DNA of 64,000 nt from JAFAXD01 sp963833605 (GTDB lineage: Bacteria > Pseudomonadota > Alphaproteobacteria > Rhizobiales > Xanthobacteraceae). Position numbers and translations under genes: made by a program. Location: contig CAWHYZ010000015.1 of the NCBI GenBank assembly GCA_963833605.1, positions 310,001 through 374,000 on the forward strand. The letters run 5' to 3'. A model generated the notes under the pieces. That model was not told where the DNA came from and searched no databases. It saw nothing but the letters and a program-made list of their open reading frames with translations. Positions 1-7,975 of this stretch are shown here, in pieces (the stretch's first letter is position 1; every line of letters starts with the position of its first letter).

Positions 1-541
1 TCTCGAGCAGCAACTTCGGACCGATCTCGCCACCAGCCTCCTCGTCGTAGGTGAAATGCAGCTCGATCGTTCCGCCGAGCTTGGCGCCGTTGCGTGCGGC
101 GTCCTTGAGCGCGAGCAGCGCAAAGGCATAGGTCGCAAAGTCGGACTTCGACACCGCAACCCCCCGCCCGAACATGACCGGACCATGCGGTCCGGTTTCG
201 ATTGCTGCGCCGTAGGGATCCTGGCTCCAACCGAGTCCAGGGGGAACGACGTCGCCATGGGCGTTGAGCGCCAACGTCGGACCTTCGCCAAAGCGATGCC
301 GCACAATCAGGTTGGTGGCACTGACCATGCCGCAGGCTTGCGTCGCTTCGCGCGGGACCGGATGCGCCTCGACCGCAAAGCCGAGGCCTTCCAGCAAAGA
401 CTTCGCCCGCGCCGCATGGGGGGCGCAGTCGCCTGGCGGGTTGTCGCTCGCAACTTTCACAAGCTCGGCAAGGAACGTGGTTTCGCGCGCGAACTCGCGA
501 TCAACGAAGGTGGAGACAGGATCCTTCAGACGCATGATCAT
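1..541 (-). CDS. M20-family metallohydrolase (ArgE/DapE-like), C-terminus beyond window
   Basis: The N-terminal 180 residues of an M20 zinc amidohydrolase; the gene continues past base 1. NAHGD (His95, Asp97) is the first metal-binding motif and DEE at 166-168 holds the catalytic and bridging acids, followed by AGGEIGP as in ArgE/DapE-type deacylases. The start ATG at 541-539 overlaps the stop of allC (ATGA), so the two are translationally coupled. Its place after allantoate amidohydrolase suggests a hydrolase acting on a carbamoyl or acyl amino acid of purine breakdown, but the substrate cannot be read from the sequence. Family call sure, substrate unknown. Confidence 0.85.
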   Translation of the reverse strand, partial: MIMRLKDPVSTFVDREFARETTFLAELVKVASDNPPGDCAPHAARAKSLLEGLGFAVEAHPVPREATQACGMVSATNLIVRHRFGEGPTLALNAHGDVVPPGLGWSQDPYGAAIETGPHGPVMFGRGVAVSKSDFATYAFALLALKDAARNGAKLGGTIELHFTYDEEAGGEIGPKLLLE

Positions 542-1776
542 TCCTGGAACGTCTCGAGCACGTCGAGCAAGATACGCGCTGCGAGGTCGGCATCCTGCGC
601 GGTCACAGTTTCGCGCGGCGAATGACTGACCCCGCCATTGCCGCAGCGGACGAATAGCATGCCGGTGTCGGTGATGGGGCCGAAGTTCACCGCATCATGG
701 CCAGCACCGCTGGGCAGGAAGCGCGGCGCGACGCCCGCGCGAGCGATCGCCTCCGCGAAGCGTGATTGCACGCGCGCCGAGCAGGCGACCGCGTCGGTCC
801 GCTGGGTTTCGGTGACGTCAATGGTAACGCCGCGGCGCTGCGCGATCGCGGCGAACTCCCCACGCACGTCGGCAATCGCCGCATCACGGGTTGCATTGTC
901 GCCGGCGCGAATATCGAGGGAGAGCTCGCAGCGACCCGCGATGACGTTGGTGGCACCACCTGGCACCTCCAGCCGACCGACCGTCCCCACCAGTGTCGGC
1001 GCGGCGCTGCAGCGGCGCTCCACCGCCAGGATCACCTCGGCGGCGGCAGCGGCCGCATCATGACGCAGGCCCATGGGTACCGTACCGGCGTGTCCAGCCT
1101 GTCCGGCGATTGTCACCCAGAACCGACAGCCGCCGGCGATCGCCGTGACAATGCCGAGCGGCAGACCTTCCTGCAGCAACACCGGCCCCTGCTCGATATG
1201 CACCTCCAGATAGGCGGCGAGGTCCTCGGGCCGCCGCGCAAGGGCCGGAATGTCGGCCGGGTTGAAGCCGGTCTGCGCAATCGCATCGGCGAGCGAGACC
1301 CCGTCGCGGTCGCGCCGGGCCAGCAGGCCGCGATCGAACGAGCCTGCCACCGCTGTGCTGCCGATATAGGACGCCGAAAAGCGCAAGCCCTCTTCCTCGG
1401 CAAAGGCGATCAGCTCGATACAAACCGGCAGCCGGCGCCCGGCGCGGTTGAGGTGCTCGACTACAATGAGCCCGGTCAGGATGCCCAACCGCCCGTCATA
1501 CTTACCAGCATCAACCACGGTGTCGTAATGCGAGCCCACGATCACGGTCTTGGCCGTCGGGCTGGCCGCCGCATAGCGTCCGACGACGTTGCCGACGCCG
1601 TCGATCACGACCTGCATCCCGGCGGCCCGCATCCACTCGGCAAGCTCCTTCGCGGCCGCCCGGTGCGCCGGCGTCAGGTACGTGCAGCTGAGCGCGTCGG
1701 GCAGGTCGGAATAAGCCGCGAGACGGTCCGCCAGGTCGATGATGCGGGGGCCCAATGCTCCCACGGGTGCTGGCAC
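538..1776 (-). CDS. allC: Allantoate amidohydrolase / N-carbamoyl-amino-acid hydrolase family
   Basis: M20-family enzyme of 412 residues, the usual length for AllC/HyuC. It most likely hydrolyses allantoate to ureidoglycine, CO2 and ammonia in the cytoplasm with a divalent metal pair. Visible motifs: GSHYDTV (His83, Asp85), KYDGRLG (Asp94), the EEEG acid cluster at 127-130, EVHIEQGP (His193) and a C-terminal GAGHDA histidine. It is divergent from puuD across about 105 bp and coupled to the downstream M20 gene. Urate-pathway neighbours favour allantoate over N-carbamoyl amino acids or beta-ureidopropionate, which relatives also use. Confidence 0.87.
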   Translation of the reverse strand: MPAPVGALGPRIIDLADRLAAYSDLPDALSCTYLTPAHRAAAKELAEWMRAAGMQVVIDGVGNVVGRYAAASPTAKTVIVGSHYDTVVDAGKYDGRLGILTGLIVVEHLNRAGRRLPVCIELIAFAEEEGLRFSASYIGSTAVAGSFDRGLLARRDRDGVSLADAIAQTGFNPADIPALARRPEDLAAYLEVHIEQGPVLLQEGLPLGIVTAIAGGCRFWVTIAGQAGHAGTVPMGLRHDAAAAAAEVILAVERRCSAAPTLVGTVGRLEVPGGATNVIAGRCELSLDIRAGDNATRDAAIADVRGEFAAIAQRRGVTIDVTETQRTDAVACSARVQSRFAEAIARAGVAPRFLPSGAGHDAVNFGPITDTGMLFVRCGNGGVSHSPRETVTAQDADLAARILLDVLETFQE

Positions 1777-1881
1777 GCGCCTTACTCCCTAGTGCGGGCC
1801 GGGCGTGCTCTGCCCGCGCTTGAACAAGCCGGCACCCGTCTGCCATGTTGGCGCGGCCGGGTAGAGACCAAGGAGTTCCAC
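1777..1881. promoter_or_regulatory. Divergent allC/puuD intergenic promoter region
   Basis: A 105 bp gap between the divergent starts of allC and puuD, so promoters for both arms of the purine locus should lie here. AAGGAG at 1870-1875 sits six bases before the GTG at 1882 and fixes the puuD start. I do not see a convincing -35/-10 pair or an obvious palindromic operator by eye. The assignment rests on geometry. Confidence 0.5.
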
Positions 1882-3117
1882 GTGGACGTCGTGCTCACCG
1901 AATGGCTGAGCGTCATACTTCGCTGGCTCCATGTGATCGCCGGCATCGCCTGGATCGGCAGCTCGTTTTACTTCATTCACCTTGACCTCAGCCTGAAACC
2001 GAACCAGGGCCTGCCCGAGGGGGTCAAGGGCGAGGCTTGGCAGGTCCACGGCGGCGGCTTCTACCACATGCTGAAGTATATGGTTGCCCCCGCTCGCATG
2101 CCCGACAAGCTCACCTGGTTCAAGTGGGAAGCCTACACCACCTGGCTGTCCGGCTTTGCGCTGCTGGTGCTCGTCTATTACTTCGGCGCCGACCTCTACC
2201 TGACCGACAAGAACGTCATGGACTTGACCGCCCCGATGGCGGCGCTGATCGCGTTTCTCAGCCTCGCGGTCGCATGGCTCGCCTACGAGGCGCTGTGTCG
2301 CTCCCCGCTCGGCAAGCACGAGGTCGCGCTCGCTCTCGTCGGCTACTTATTCCTGGTGGCGCTCACCTATGGCTTCACCAAGGTGTTCAGCGGCCGTGGC
2401 GCCTTCACGCAGATCGGCGCACTTATCGGCACCATCATGGTGGCCAATGTGTTCGCTGTCATCATCCCGAACCAGAAGAAAGTTGTCGCCGACCTGATCG
2501 CCGGCAGGACTCCCGACCCGGCGCTCGGCGAGCAAGGCAAGCAGCGCTCCGTCCATAACAACTATCTCACTTTGCCGGTCGTGTTCCTGATGATCAGCAA
2601 TCACTATCCGCTGCTCTACGCAACGCATTACAATTGGCTGATCGTGGCGATCGTGCTCGCGATCGGGCCTGCCATCAGGCACTATTACAACATGCGCCAT
2701 GAGGGCAAAGAGGAGCCGCTGTGGCCGTGGGCGTTGGCGGCGCTTGGTCTCCTCACGATCGCCTGGCTCACGATGGTGGGCGACCCTTGGATCAAGACAG
2801 GCAGGGGCGCGCCCGCGCCAACGTTTAAAACTGTGCAAGACATTGTGCTTTCTCGCTGCAGCATGTGCCATGCCAATGAGCCGGTGTGGGCCGGTATCAC
2901 TGCGCCTCCCCAAGACGTGCGGCTCGACAGCGCGGAGGCGATCAGGCGGCACGCGCGCCTGATCGAAATCTGGGCGGTTCAATCGCGCGCGATGCCGCCT
3001 GGTAACGTCACGGAGATGACGGATACGGAACGCTCGATCCTGGCGGCATGGCGGGCCGAGGAGGCGCCGCCGCTATTGCGCTGTCCGCCCTTTCTGTGCG
3101 GAGGGGGCAGGCCGTGA
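1882..3117 (+). CDS. puuD: Membrane cytochrome c-type urate oxidase PuuD
   Basis: A 411-residue inner-membrane urate hydroxylase. Members of this family oxidise urate to 5-hydroxyisourate and pass electrons to a C-terminal cytochrome c domain instead of making hydrogen peroxide like soluble uricase. The N-terminal part has about eight hydrophobic helices (e.g. WLHVIAGIAWIGSSFYF). The heme site is CSMCH at 326-330, with MPPGN near 371 as probable axial Met. The reading frame is open for over 1 kb upstream, antisense to allC, but only GTG 1882 has a good Shine-Dalgarno. Its stop overlaps the puuE start (GTGA). Confidence 0.92.
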   Translation: MDVVLTEWLSVILRWLHVIAGIAWIGSSFYFIHLDLSLKPNQGLPEGVKGEAWQVHGGGFYHMLKYMVAPARMPDKLTWFKWEAYTTWLSGFALLVLVYYFGADLYLTDKNVMDLTAPMAALIAFLSLAVAWLAYEALCRSPLGKHEVALALVGYLFLVALTYGFTKVFSGRGAFTQIGALIGTIMVANVFAVIIPNQKKVVADLIAGRTPDPALGEQGKQRSVHNNYLTLPVVFLMISNHYPLLYATHYNWLIVAIVLAIGPAIRHYYNMRHEGKEEPLWPWALAALGLLTIAWLTMVGDPWIKTGRGAPAPTFKTVQDIVLSRCSMCHANEPVWAGITAPPQDVRLDSAEAIRRHARLIEIWAVQSRAMPPGNVTEMTDTERSILAAWRAEEAPPLLRCPPFLCGGGRP

Positions 3118-4046
3118 CCGCTTCTTATCCACGTGATCTCCTCGGCTACGGCCGCAATCCGCCCAATCCGCGCTGGCCCGGGCAGGCACGCGTGGCCGTG
3201 CAGTTCGTCGTCAATTACGAGGAAGGCGGGGAACGCGCGATTCTGCATGGTGACGAGGAATCGGAATCATTCCTGTCGGATGTTCTCGGCGCCGTGCCAT
3301 GGCCGGGCCAACGGCATATGAACGTCGAATCGATGTACGAGTACGGCTCGCGCGCCGGCTTCTGGCGCCTCTGGCGGCTGTTTGGCGCGCGCAAGTTGCC
3401 GGTCACCGTGTTCGGCGTCGCTCGCGCGCTGGCGCGCCACCCCGATGCGGTCGCGGCGATGCGAGAGGCCGGCTGGGAGATCGCCAGCCACGGGCTCAAA
3501 TGGATCGACTACAAGGACATGCCGGAAGCGGAAGAGCGCGCCGATCTCATCGAAGCCATCCGCATGCACGCCGAAGTGACCGGCACGCGGCCGCTCGGTT
3601 GGTATACCGGCCGCACCTCGGTCAACTCGCTCAAGCTCGTGCTGGAAGACGGCGGCTTTGCGTACTCGTCGGATTCCTATGCGGACGATCTTCCCTATTG
3701 GGTGAGAGGCCCCAAAGGTCCGCACGTGATCGTCCCCTACACCCTCGACGCCAACGACATGCGCTTCATCAATCCGCAGGGATTTAGTGGCAGCGACGAA
3801 TTCTTCAGCTACCTGCGCGACGCGTTCGACGTGCTCTATGCGGAAGGAGAGGACGCTCCGAAGATGATGTCGGTCGGCTTGCATTGCCGGCTCGTCGGGC
3901 GCCCTGGGCGCACGGCAGGTCTCCAGCGCTTCCTCGATCACATCGAAAAGCACGATCGCGTCTGGGCCGCGACACGGCTCGACATCGCACGCCATTGGAT
4001 GAAGGAGCATCGCGAACTCGCCGACACGGCATCGGTGGTGACGTGA
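3114..4046 (+). CDS. puuE: Allantoinase PuuE (polysaccharide-deacetylase fold)
   Basis: A 310-residue NodB-fold allantoinase, unrelated to the AllB amidohydrolase type, that opens allantoin to allantoate. Hallmarks are the early FVVNYEEGGE segment, the ASHG metal-site motif (about 125-130) and GWYTGRTS, as in PuuE proteins linked to uricase clusters. The start is GTG 3114 overlapping the puuD stop; there is no separate strong ribosome site, consistent with coupling. It supplies substrate for AllC encoded on the other side of the divergent promoter. Confidence 0.92.
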   Translation: MTASYPRDLLGYGRNPPNPRWPGQARVAVQFVVNYEEGGERAILHGDEESESFLSDVLGAVPWPGQRHMNVESMYEYGSRAGFWRLWRLFGARKLPVTVFGVARALARHPDAVAAMREAGWEIASHGLKWIDYKDMPEAEERADLIEAIRMHAEVTGTRPLGWYTGRTSVNSLKLVLEDGGFAYSSDSYADDLPYWVRGPKGPHVIVPYTLDANDMRFINPQGFSGSDEFFSYLRDAFDVLYAEGEDAPKMMSVGLHCRLVGRPGRTAGLQRFLDHIEKHDRVWAATRLDIARHWMKEHRELADTASVVT

Positions 4047-4933
4047 TGAAGCCAGTCTCCCTCGATCGGCTCAATTCCGGCACGCGCGCGCAGTTTGTCG
4101 CAGCACTCGCCGACATTTTCGAGCATTCACCGTGGGTGGTGGACGCTGTAGTGGGGGACCGACCGTTTGCCACCCTGGCCGAGCTCTACGAGAGCCTGAA
4201 AACGGCGCTGCTGCGCGCGCGCAAAGACCGCCAATTGGCGGTGATCAAGGCGCATCCCGATCTCGCCGGCAAAGCCGCGCGCGCCGGCGCCCTGACTTCC
4301 GACTCGGCGGCGGAGCAAGCCAGCGCCGGGCTCGATCGGCTGTCGGAGGACGAATATGCGACCTTCCATCGAAGTAACGAGGCCTACAAAAAGAAGTTCG
4401 GCTTTCCGTTCATCATTTGCGTGCGGCGGCACACCAAGGACTCGATCCTGCGCCAGCTCGACCGACGGCGCGACTCCGACATCGAGAGCGAGCGGGCAAC
4501 GGCGGTCCAGGAAATTCTCCGCATTGTGGCGCTGCGCCTCGACCAGCGCGTACGCGCTCCGGATCGGCTTGCCGTGCATGGAAGGCTGTCCACGCACGTG
4601 CTCGACAACCTATCGGGCCGACCGGGGAAAGGCATCGCGATCGAGTTGCTCGAAGTTTCGAAGGCGGGAGAACCCCGTACGATCAGGCGGGCCGTCACCA
4701 ACGAGGACGGCCGCACCGACGAGCCGTTAATTGCCGGGCGGCCAGTCCCGATTGGGCACTACGAGCTGCGCTTTGCGATTGGCGACTACTACGCCGAGGC
4801 CAAAGCCGCGCGCGCCGATCCGCCCTTTCTCGACGTGGTGCCGATCCGCTTCGCCATGGCGGAGCCGGAGGGCCACTATCACGTGCCACTGTTGTGTACG
4901 CCCTGGGGCTATACGACCTACCGTGGCAGCTAG
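4046..4933 (+). CDS. Bifunctional OHCU decarboxylase - 5-hydroxyisourate hydrolase (UraD-UraH fusion)
   Basis: A 295-residue fusion of the two enzymes between PuuD and PuuE. Residues about 1-168 are UraD (OHCU decarboxylase): catalytic His70 in KAHPDLAG, Glu90-Gln91 and GFPFIICV at 119-126. Residues about 175-295 are UraH, the transthyretin-like HIU hydrolase: LSTHVLD (His184), Arg223, GHYHVPLL (His277, His279) and terminal YRGS. The order is the reverse of the reaction order (UraH acts first), as in plant allantoin synthases. ATG 4046 overlaps the puuE stop (TGATG). The fusion should yield (S)-allantoin directly from HIU. Confidence 0.93.
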   Translation: MKPVSLDRLNSGTRAQFVAALADIFEHSPWVVDAVVGDRPFATLAELYESLKTALLRARKDRQLAVIKAHPDLAGKAARAGALTSDSAAEQASAGLDRLSEDEYATFHRSNEAYKKKFGFPFIICVRRHTKDSILRQLDRRRDSDIESERATAVQEILRIVALRLDQRVRAPDRLAVHGRLSTHVLDNLSGRPGKGIAIELLEVSKAGEPRTIRRAVTNEDGRTDEPLIAGRPVPIGHYELRFAIGDYYAEAKAARADPPFLDVVPIRFAMAEPEGHYHVPLLCTPWGYTTYRGS

Positions 4934-5003
4934 CTGTGGCATGCCGATTGCTTTAATTTGCGCGAAAACGCGCCGGCACGACCGGCCCAACGGGGAGTGC
5001 TCG

Positions 5004-6020
5004 ATGATACGTCAGATTTTGGGAATCGTAGCCGGAACCGCGGTTGCAGCCGTCTCGGCCACATTTGCATGCGCGCAGACGACCGATCTCAAATTTGCGC
5101 TCGACTGGAAATTCGAGGGCCCGTCCGCACCCTACTTCGTCGCCATCGACAAGGGCTACTACAAAGCCGAGGGGCTCAACGTCACGGTCGATACCGGCCC
5201 CGGCTCGGTCGCCGGTATCGGCCGCGTCGCGGCCGGCACCTATCCGATCGGCTTCTTCGACATCAATTCGCTGGTCAAGTTCCAGGACCAGAATCCGGAC
5301 AAGAAGGTCACCGCCGTCCTGATGATGTACGACAAGCCGCCCTTCGCCATCGCTACCACCAGCAAGACCGGCATCACCAAGGCAAAAGACCTGGAAGGGA
5401 AGGTCTTGGGTGCGCCTGCGGCCGACGGCGCATTCGCGCAGTGGAAGGCCTACGTGCAGGTCACCGGGATCGATCCCGGCAAGGTCAAGATCGAAAACGT
5501 CGGCTTCCCGGTGCGCGAGCCGATGCTCGCCGACGGCAAGGTCGACGCGATCACCGGCTTCTCGTTCTCCATGTATTTCAATCTGCTGCAGAAGGGTCTC
5601 AAACCCGAGGACATCAAGATCATGCTGATGGCCGACGATGGCCTCGTGCTCTACGGCAATGCCGTCATGGTCAACCCGGATTTCGCCAAAGCCAACCCCA
5701 AACTGGTCGGCGCCTTCGTGCGCGCCACCATCAAGGGAGTGCTGGACACGATCAAGGATCCGAACGGCGCGATCAAATCGGTGATGAAACGCAACGAGAC
5801 GGGCGACGAGAAGATCGAACTCGAACGGCTCAACATGGCGCTGCGCGATAACTTCGTCACCCCTTGGGTCAAGACCAACGGCTTCGGCGGCGTTGACATG
5901 GGCCGGCTCGCGAAATCAATCGATCAGATCGCGCTGACCTACGAGTTCAAGAACCGGCCGAAGCCAGAAAACATATTCACCAGTGAATATCTGCCGCCCG
6001 CGGCGGACCGGAAGTTGTGA
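5004..6020 (+). CDS. NMT1/SsuA-type ABC transporter substrate-binding protein
   Basis: A 338-residue periplasmic binding protein with a signal peptide (cleavage near ACAQ, residue 24). The mature start DLKFALDWKFEGPSAPYFVAIDKGYY is typical of the NMT1/THI5-like fold that binds sulfonates, pyrimidine precursors, nitrate or other small anions and heterocycles. GGGGAG at 4992-4997 lies six bases before ATG 5004. It follows the urate genes after 70 bp and is coupled to its ATPase by a GTGA overlap. Context suggests a purine, allantoin or related ligand; sequence alone does not settle this. Confidence 0.88.
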   Translation: MIRQILGIVAGTAVAAVSATFACAQTTDLKFALDWKFEGPSAPYFVAIDKGYYKAEGLNVTVDTGPGSVAGIGRVAAGTYPIGFFDINSLVKFQDQNPDKKVTAVLMMYDKPPFAIATTSKTGITKAKDLEGKVLGAPAADGAFAQWKAYVQVTGIDPGKVKIENVGFPVREPMLADGKVDAITGFSFSMYFNLLQKGLKPEDIKIMLMADDGLVLYGNAVMVNPDFAKANPKLVGAFVRATIKGVLDTIKDPNGAIKSVMKRNETGDEKIELERLNMALRDNFVTPWVKTNGFGGVDMGRLAKSIDQIALTYEFKNRPKPENIFTSEYLPPAADRKL

Positions 6021-6817
6021 TCGGAGCAGCGGTTCCATCCGTCGACATCGCCGACGTATCCCTCACCTACAAGGGTGAAGGCGGCGGCGTATTGGCATTG
6101 CGGGGTACGACTCTCAACGTCCCGCAAGGCGAGTTCGCCGCGGTAGTCGGACCTTCGGGCTGCGGCAAGTCCTCGCTCATGAAGCTCGTTACCGGACTGG
6201 TGCGGCCGGACGCGGGCGAAATCGTCATCTTCGGAGAAAAAACACGCGGGCCGGTGAAGATCGCCGGCATGGCGTTCCAGAATCCGAACCTGCTTCCCTG
6301 GCGCCGGGTCATCGACAATGTGCTGTTGCCGCTGGAAATCGTCGAGCCGCACCGCAGCCGCTTCCGGCGCGAAAAGGCCCGCTACCGCGACATGGCCGAC
6401 GGATTGCTTAAGACCGTCGGGCTCGCGGGTTTTGGCGGGCGCTATCCGTGGGAACTGTCCGGCGGCATGCAGCAGCGGGTCTCGCTCTGCCGCGCGCTGA
6501 TCCATCAGCCCGCGCTGCTCATGCTCGACGAGCCGTTCGGCGCGCTCGATGCCTTCACGCGCGAGGAACTCTGGTGCGTGCTGCGCGACCTGTGGGAGAA
6601 ACTGCGCTTCACTGTCATCCTGGTCACCCATGATCTGCGCGAGGCCGCCTTCCTGGCCGATAGGATCTTCGTGATGAGCGCGCGTCCCGGTCGCATCGTG
6701 TTGACCAAATCGGTCGATCTGCCGCGTCCACGCGAGCTCGACATCTGCTTTGCGCCGCACTTCGTCGACATCGTGCACGAGCTGCGTGGCAAGATCGCCG
6801 AGGTGCGCAGCATATGA
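6017..6817 (+). CDS. NitT/TauT-type ABC transporter ATP-binding protein
   Basis: A 266-residue ABC ATPase: Walker A GPSGCGKS at 45-52, Q-loop FQNP near 87, signature LSGGM at 147-151, Walker B LLMLDEP at 167-173 and switch His205. The class is SsuB/TauB-like. GTG 6017 overlaps the stop of the binding-protein gene, and its own stop overlaps the permease ATG, so the three components form one coupled unit. It powers uptake of the ligand captured by the protein encoded at 5004-6020. Confidence 0.92.
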   Translation: MIGAAVPSVDIADVSLTYKGEGGGVLALRGTTLNVPQGEFAAVVGPSGCGKSSLMKLVTGLVRPDAGEIVIFGEKTRGPVKIAGMAFQNPNLLPWRRVIDNVLLPLEIVEPHRSRFRREKARYRDMADGLLKTVGLAGFGGRYPWELSGGMQQRVSLCRALIHQPALLMLDEPFGALDAFTREELWCVLRDLWEKLRFTVILVTHDLREAAFLADRIFVMSARPGRIVLTKSVDLPRPRELDICFAPHFVDIVHELRGKIAEVRSI

Positions 6818-7584
6818 ACAAGACGCTTGAACGGCTCTCCCCCTGGCTGTTCACCCTGGCCATTTTTGTGCTGTGGGAGGCGGTGTGCCGCATCTTTCAC
6901 GTCGACCAGTTCATTCTCCCGGCGCCGAGCGCGATCTTCGCCGCGATGGCGCAGTATCGCTGGCCGTTGACGCGGCACTCCTTCGTCACGCTCTGGACCA
7001 CCATGGCGGGCTTTGCGGTTGCGGTCGTTTTCGGGATCGTGCTCGGCCTGATCGTCGGCTGGTCGCGCACCATCTACCGCGGCCTCTATCCGGTCATGAT
7101 TGGCTTCAATTCGATTCCCAAGGTGGCGGTTGTACCGATTCTGGTGGTGTGGTTCGGCATCGGTGAAGTGCCGGCCATTCTTACCGCGTTCCTGATTTCG
7201 TTCTTTCCGATCGTGGTGAACGTGGCGACTGGGCTCGCCACCATGGAGCCCGAACTCGAAGACGTGCTGCGCGCGCTCGGCGCCTCGAAGCTCGACATCA
7301 TGCTCAAGGTCGGCATCCCGCGTACCCAGCCCTATCTGTTCGGCTCGCTCAAAGTGGCGATCACGCTCGCCTTCGTCGGCACGGTGGTGTCGGAGACGAT
7401 CGCAGCCAATGCCGGCCTAGGCTTCCTCATGGTGCAGGCGGGCTCGAACTTCCAGATGCCGCTGGTGTTCGCCGGGTTGCTGCTGCTCGCGGTTGAAGGG
7501 ATCGCAATGTACGCAGTATTCGCGTATGTGGAGGTCTACTTCACGCGCTGGGCGTTCCGCTCCTCCATGAGCGCGGCGGCGTGA
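6814..7584 (+). CDS. NitT/TauT-type ABC transporter permease
   Basis: A 256-residue inner-membrane permease of the SsuC/TauC class with about six helices and the EAA-loop region around EDVLRALGASKLDIMLKVGIP (ATPase contact). ATG 6814 overlaps the ATPase stop. It is the last gene of the rightward purine-locus unit. With its two upstream partners it makes a complete importer (presumably homodimeric permease and ATPase), unlike the incomplete Aap system further on. Confidence 0.92.
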   Translation: MNKTLERLSPWLFTLAIFVLWEAVCRIFHVDQFILPAPSAIFAAMAQYRWPLTRHSFVTLWTTMAGFAVAVVFGIVLGLIVGWSRTIYRGLYPVMIGFNSIPKVAVVPILVVWFGIGEVPAILTAFLISFFPIVVNVATGLATMEPELEDVLRALGASKLDIMLKVGIPRTQPYLFGSLKVAITLAFVGTVVSETIAANAGLGFLMVQAGSNFQMPLVFAGLLLLAVEGIAMYAVFAYVEVYFTRWAFRSSMSAAA

Positions 7585-7679
7585 GCGGCCCTGGGCCGCT
7601 GCAATGCAGAATCTAAACGACGAGCCTTGCACAACCGCGGGTTTTTGGTGACGATGCACGCCTCACAGGGGGCACTGCA

Positions 7680-7949
7680 ATGAATCTGTCGGGCGAAAGT
7701 CTTATCGTCATCCTGATCGTTGGTCTGGTGGCCGGTTGGCTGGCGGGCAAGCTCGTGCAGGGCACCGGCTTCGGGCTCATCGGCGACATCGTTATCGGAA
7801 TCCTTGGCGCGCTCATTGCGAGCTGGCTTTTTCCCAAGCTCGGAATCCAGCTCGGGACTGGCATGATACGCGAGATCATCGACTCGGCGATCGGTGCCAT
7901 CCTTTTGCTGGTGGTCATCCGCCTGATAAGGGGTGGCGGGCGCTGGTGA
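7680..7949 (+). CDS. GlsB/YeaQ/YmgE-family stress-response membrane protein
   Basis: An 89-residue protein with three hydrophobic helices in the transglycosylase-associated pattern: VGLVAGWLAGKLV, then GDIVIGILGALIASWLF, then a C-terminal helix ending RLIRGGGRW. Family members are small inner-membrane proteins induced by envelope or general stress; the molecular role is unknown. GGGGGC just upstream of ATG 7680 gives a weak ribosome site. It stands alone, with a convergent neighbour. A second member is encoded at 49192-49449. Confidence 0.85.
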   Translation: MNLSGESLIVILIVGLVAGWLAGKLVQGTGFGLIGDIVIGILGALIASWLFPKLGIQLGTGMIREIIDSAIGAILLLVVIRLIRGGGRW

Positions 7950-7964
7950 GCGCCGCCGCTCACC
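7945..7964. terminator. Candidate bidirectional terminator hairpin
   Basis: An 8-bp perfect inverted repeat (GGTGAGCG / CGCTCACC) with a 4-nt loop spans the end of the GlsB-like gene and lies before the convergent end of the Bug receptor gene. There is no clear T-tract on either side, so termination is only inferred from position and stem strength. Confidence 0.35.
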
Positions 7965-7975
7965 TATGAGTATCG

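Noticed and set aside
766..1881. Long open extension upstream of puuD
   Set aside because: Antisense to allC, no membrane or family features, and GTG 1882 has a clear AAGGAG.
4960..4973. GCGCG-AAAA-CGCGC hairpin before the NMT1-type receptor gene
   Set aside because: Only 5 bp, no T-tract, and no conserved riboswitch features such as the TPP motif.
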